Source of the DNA: Chitinophagaceae bacterium UBA1931
Lineage (GTDB): Bacteria; Bacteroidota; Bacteroidia; Chitinophagales; Chitinophagaceae
Reading direction: 5' to 3'
Length of the DNA: 64,000 bases
Assembly (NCBI GenBank): GCA_002337125.1
Contig: DDFJ01000002.1
Location: 186,001 to 250,000 of the forward strand
In this document: positions 61,825 through 64,000 of the stretch, piece after piece
Layout: every line of letters starts with the position of its first letter
Numbering within the stretch: position 1 is the first letter of the stretch
Translations under genes and position numbers: made by a program
The notes under the pieces: model-generated
The model's database searches: none
The model's input: only the letters and a program-made list of their open reading frames with translations
What the model was told of the DNA's origin: nothing

Positions 61825-62934
61825 ATGTACAAACTTCAGCTCCTGTTGCGTCGCACACTGCATCGTTCAAAAATGCTGTTCAGCTTTTTGTTGGGCTGTA
61901 TTGTTTTTGTTGATGTAGCAAATGCACAATCAGCATTAAAATTCTATTCAGCCGATCATCCGTTTATTCAGTACACCGGCCGTATTGATTTTACAAATCC
62001 AATGCTGCCACGTTTCTGGCAGCCGGGTGTTTCTGTTTCGTTTCAGTTTAAAGGAAAGGATTGTGCTGTGATCCTCAACGATGAAATATTGTGGGGCAGT
62101 AATCACAATTACCTGGAAATTGTTGTGGATGGTAAAGCGTACCGTCTGCAGACAAAAAACAGGATTGATACCATCTATCTTTCAGGTTATGTTTCTGCTG
62201 CTAAAATTCATTCAGCAGTTATTGTAAAAAATACAGAAGCCAATATCGGTTATCTTGAACTGGTGGGAGTGTTAAGTAAGAAATTGGTAAAGCCTCTTGC
62301 AAAACCCGTTCGCAAAATTGAATGCATTGGTAATTCAATAACATGCGGCACAGGTGCTGATGTAAGCGAAGTTCCCTGCGGTAAAGGCAAGTGGCAGGAT
62401 CAGCACAATGCTTATTTCAGTTATGGCGCAATCATGGCAAGAAAGTTAAATGCACAGGTTCATCTTTCATCTGTTTCAGGAATTGGTTTAATGCGCAGCT
62501 GTTGTAATCTTGGTATTACCATGCCACAGGTGTTTGATAAAATAAGCATGCGTAACGATACCATTCAATGGGATTTTGCAAAGTATCAACCCGATGTTGT
62601 AACAATTTGTCTTGGGCAAAATGATGGTGTGCAGGATTCAGCAATGTTTTGTAATAACTATGTAAAGTTTGTAAAGCAGCTCCGGACTTATTATCCTCAA
62701 ACAAGTTTTGTTTTAATTTCAAGTCCCATGGCTGATGACAGGCTCAGGAATTTTATGCAGCGCATGCTTCCTGCAGTTGAAGAGCAACTGCATCAGTCGG
62801 GCGAAAACAAAGTGTACACACATATCTTTTTCAAACAATACAGCAGCGGTTGCGATTATCACCCTTCGCTTGCTGAACACGAACTGATAGCAGAAGAACT
62901 TTCTGCAGTGGTTCAGAAAATAATGAACTGGTAA
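61825..62934 (+). CDS. CE2-type acetyl esterase (SGNH fold), first copy
   Basis: A 369-residue secreted enzyme. A jelly-roll domain (about 35-150) precedes an SGNH hydrolase domain. Ser lies in the IGNSITCGTG motif, Asn/Gly blocks in VSGIGLM and CLGQNDG, and the catalytic D-x-x-H-like end in CDYHPSLAEHE. This two-domain order defines carbohydrate esterase family 2, whose members remove 6-O-acetyl groups from mannans and xylans. An alternative start at 61873 gives a shorter signal peptide. It follows GH3 by 16 bases. Confidence 0.87.
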   Translation: MYKLQLLLRRTLHRSKMLFSFLLGCIVFVDVANAQSALKFYSADHPFIQYTGRIDFTNPMLPRFWQPGVSVSFQFKGKDCAVILNDEILWGSNHNYLEIVVDGKAYRLQTKNRIDTIYLSGYVSAAKIHSAVIVKNTEANIGYLELVGVLSKKLVKPLAKPVRKIECIGNSITCGTGADVSEVPCGKGKWQDQHNAYFSYGAIMARKLNAQVHLSSVSGIGLMRSCCNLGITMPQVFDKISMRNDTIQWDFAKYQPDVVTICLGQNDGVQDSAMFCNNYVKFVKQLRTYYPQTSFVLISSPMADDRLRNFMQRMLPAVEEQLHQSGENKVYTHIFFKQYSSGCDYHPSLAEHELIAEELSAVVQKIMNW

Positions 62935-62938
62935 TTTT

Positions 62939-64000
62939 ATGATGAGAAGATTCGTTTTAGCAGCATGTTTTGTTGCTGCTGCAGTTATTCATGTTTCAGC
63001 GCAAGGTAAAATCCTTTCATACAAAAGCAATCGCTTTGTGTATGAAGGAAGAGTTGGTTTTACAGATGATGCTGCGGTGCTTTCATGGCCCGGCACTTCG
63101 GTTTACTTCAATTTTAAAGGCACAAATGTTGAAGCTGTATTGAAAGACAGTGATACATCCAACTATTACAATGTTATTATTGATGGGGAAGTTTATTCTA
63201 AACTTCATCTCGATACAACAAAGAAAGTGTACCAGCTTGCATCGGGTTTAAAAAATACAAAACACACACTGCAATTATTCAAACGCACCGAATGGGATAA
63301 AGGCAAAACATTTTTCTACGGTGCAGGTGGTTATAAAGTAAAAGCACTTGCTGCATCTCCCAAACCTGCAAGGAAAATTGAATTCTTTGGTAATTCCATT
63401 ACCTGCGGTTATGCTATTGAAGATTACGAGCATGATTCGCATATTGGTTATTATGAAAATAATTACGACAGCTATGCCGCAATTACTGCAAGACACTTCA
63501 ATGCACAATATCACTGCACTTCCAAAAGCGGAATCGGGATTACCATCAGCTGGTTTCCGTTAATTGAAAAAGAAATGTACAACCGGCTTGATGCAACCGA
63601 TTCAACAAGCCGTTGGGATTTTAATCAATACATTCCTGATGTGGTGGTGATTAATTTATTGCAAAATGATTCATGGCTTGTTAACAGGCCCGATCATGAA
63701 CAATTCAAATATCGCTTTGGCACACAAAAACCATCTGAAGAATTTATTATTGGTGAATACAAAAGTTTTGTGCAATCGGTGAGAGCGGTTTATCCATCAG
63801 CAAAAATTATTTGCATGATGGGTAATATGGATATTACAAGAGAAGGTTCGGTGTGGCCATCGTATGTTACAAAAGCTGTGGAGCAACTGAACGATCAGCA
63901 GATTTACACGCTGTTTGTTCCGTTTAAAAACACAAGTGGTCATCCTAAAACAAAAGAACAAAAGGAAATGGCTGATGTGCTCATCAGTTTCATCGAAAAA
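62939..64000 (+). CDS. CE2-type acetyl esterase, second copy (3' partial)
   Basis: An open frame of 354 codons running off the window from ATG 62939 (MMRRFVLAA, then signal peptide to VSAQ). A jelly roll with VLSWPGTSVYFNF is followed by an SGNH domain: GNSITCGYAIED, SGIGITISWF, INLLQNDSW and a final GHPKTKEQKEMA with the catalytic His. It is a diverged neighbour of the preceding esterase (four-base gap), so two esterases may take different acetyl positions. The end lies beyond base 64000, although the family length suggests only a few residues are missing. Confidence 0.87.
   Translation, partial: MMRRFVLAACFVAAAVIHVSAQGKILSYKSNRFVYEGRVGFTDDAAVLSWPGTSVYFNFKGTNVEAVLKDSDTSNYYNVIIDGEVYSKLHLDTTKKVYQLASGLKNTKHTLQLFKRTEWDKGKTFFYGAGGYKVKALAASPKPARKIEFFGNSITCGYAIEDYEHDSHIGYYENNYDSYAAITARHFNAQYHCTSKSGIGITISWFPLIEKEMYNRLDATDSTSRWDFNQYIPDVVVINLLQNDSWLVNRPDHEQFKYRFGTQKPSEEFIIGEYKSFVQSVRAVYPSAKIICMMGNMDITREGSVWPSYVTKAVEQLNDQQIYTLFVPFKNTSGHPKTKEQKEMADVLISFIEK

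Noticed and set aside
1..64000. CRISPR arrays, tRNA/rRNA genes, insertion sequences
   Set aside because: Read through for regular repeats, cloverleaf-like tracts and transposase motifs and found none that could be supported.

Overview
The window comes from a member of the Bacteroidota, most likely the Chitinophagaceae or a close relative. The evidence is an A+T-leaning sequence, a SusC/SusD pair, a type IX secretion (T9SS) C-terminal tail, DUF5689 lipoproteins, TAnnTTTG promoter elements, few Shine-Dalgarno sequences, a fused CcoNO oxidase subunit and Bacteroidota-type lipoproteins. I saw no rRNA, tRNA, insertion sequence, phage module or CRISPR array. The genus is inference.

Layout. (1) 1-3.1 kb: a VWA protein (5' end outside the window) and a MoxR-type AAA+ ATPase, split by a GxxExxY gene. 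(2) 3.1-5.9 kb, minus strand: a small barrel protein, an MtfA-type zinc peptidase and a DUF2130 coiled-coil protein. (3) 6.2-8.5 kb: a PAS histidine kinase followed by a response regulator fused to a Crp/Fnr-type effector and DNA-binding half. (4) 8.5-22.1 kb, a stress and envelope block: an erythromycin-esterase-family protein; a six-gene minus-strand operon (baeRF3 protein, LolA-like protein, two FtsX-type permeases, a LolD-like ATPase, an outer-membrane barrel); a tandem universal stress protein; a 58-aa conserved-looking protein; a YdjM-like membrane protein; a phospholipase D; a PPOX-fold protein; a YtxH/holin-X/small-protein trio; and Hsp20. (5) 22.2-31.1 kb: a complete cbb3 oxidase locus in the order ccoI-ccoS-ccoNO-ccoQ-ccoP-ccoG-ccoH-safE. 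(6) 31.2-39.1 kb: a coiled-coil protein, then a TonB-dependent receptor with two DUF5689 lipoproteins, flanked on both sides by secreted endonuclease/exonuclease/phosphatase-family enzymes. (7) 39.2-64 kb and beyond: a polysaccharide utilisation locus (AraC regulator, SusC, SusD, surface glycan-binding protein, GH26, symporter, GH130, 2-epimerase, a clan GH-A lipoprotein, GH31, GH2, GH3 and two CE2-like esterases).

How the genes fit together. The GH26-symporter-GH130-epimerase core matches the known Bacteroides fragilis mannobiose route: mannobiose is released outside, imported, epimerised to mannosyl-glucose and phosphorolysed. The extra GH31, GH2, GH3 and esterases point to a decorated, acetylated glucomannan-type substrate.

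The main non-gene signal is a set of nine short palindromes of the form TGAY-N4-RTCA (Fnr-box-like). All lie in intergenic DNA between 9.9 and 31.2 kb. They sit upstream of the esterase-family gene, the stress protein, the PPOX gene, ytxH, ccoI and ccoS (three in tandem, 21 and 22 bp apart) and the coiled-coil gene. I found none in the intergenic regions of the polysaccharide locus. The response-regulator/Crp fusion at 7425-8480 carries an E-x3-R recognition helix and is the obvious candidate to read them. I propose a low-oxygen/stress regulon linking regions 3 to 6; this is inference from the sequence.
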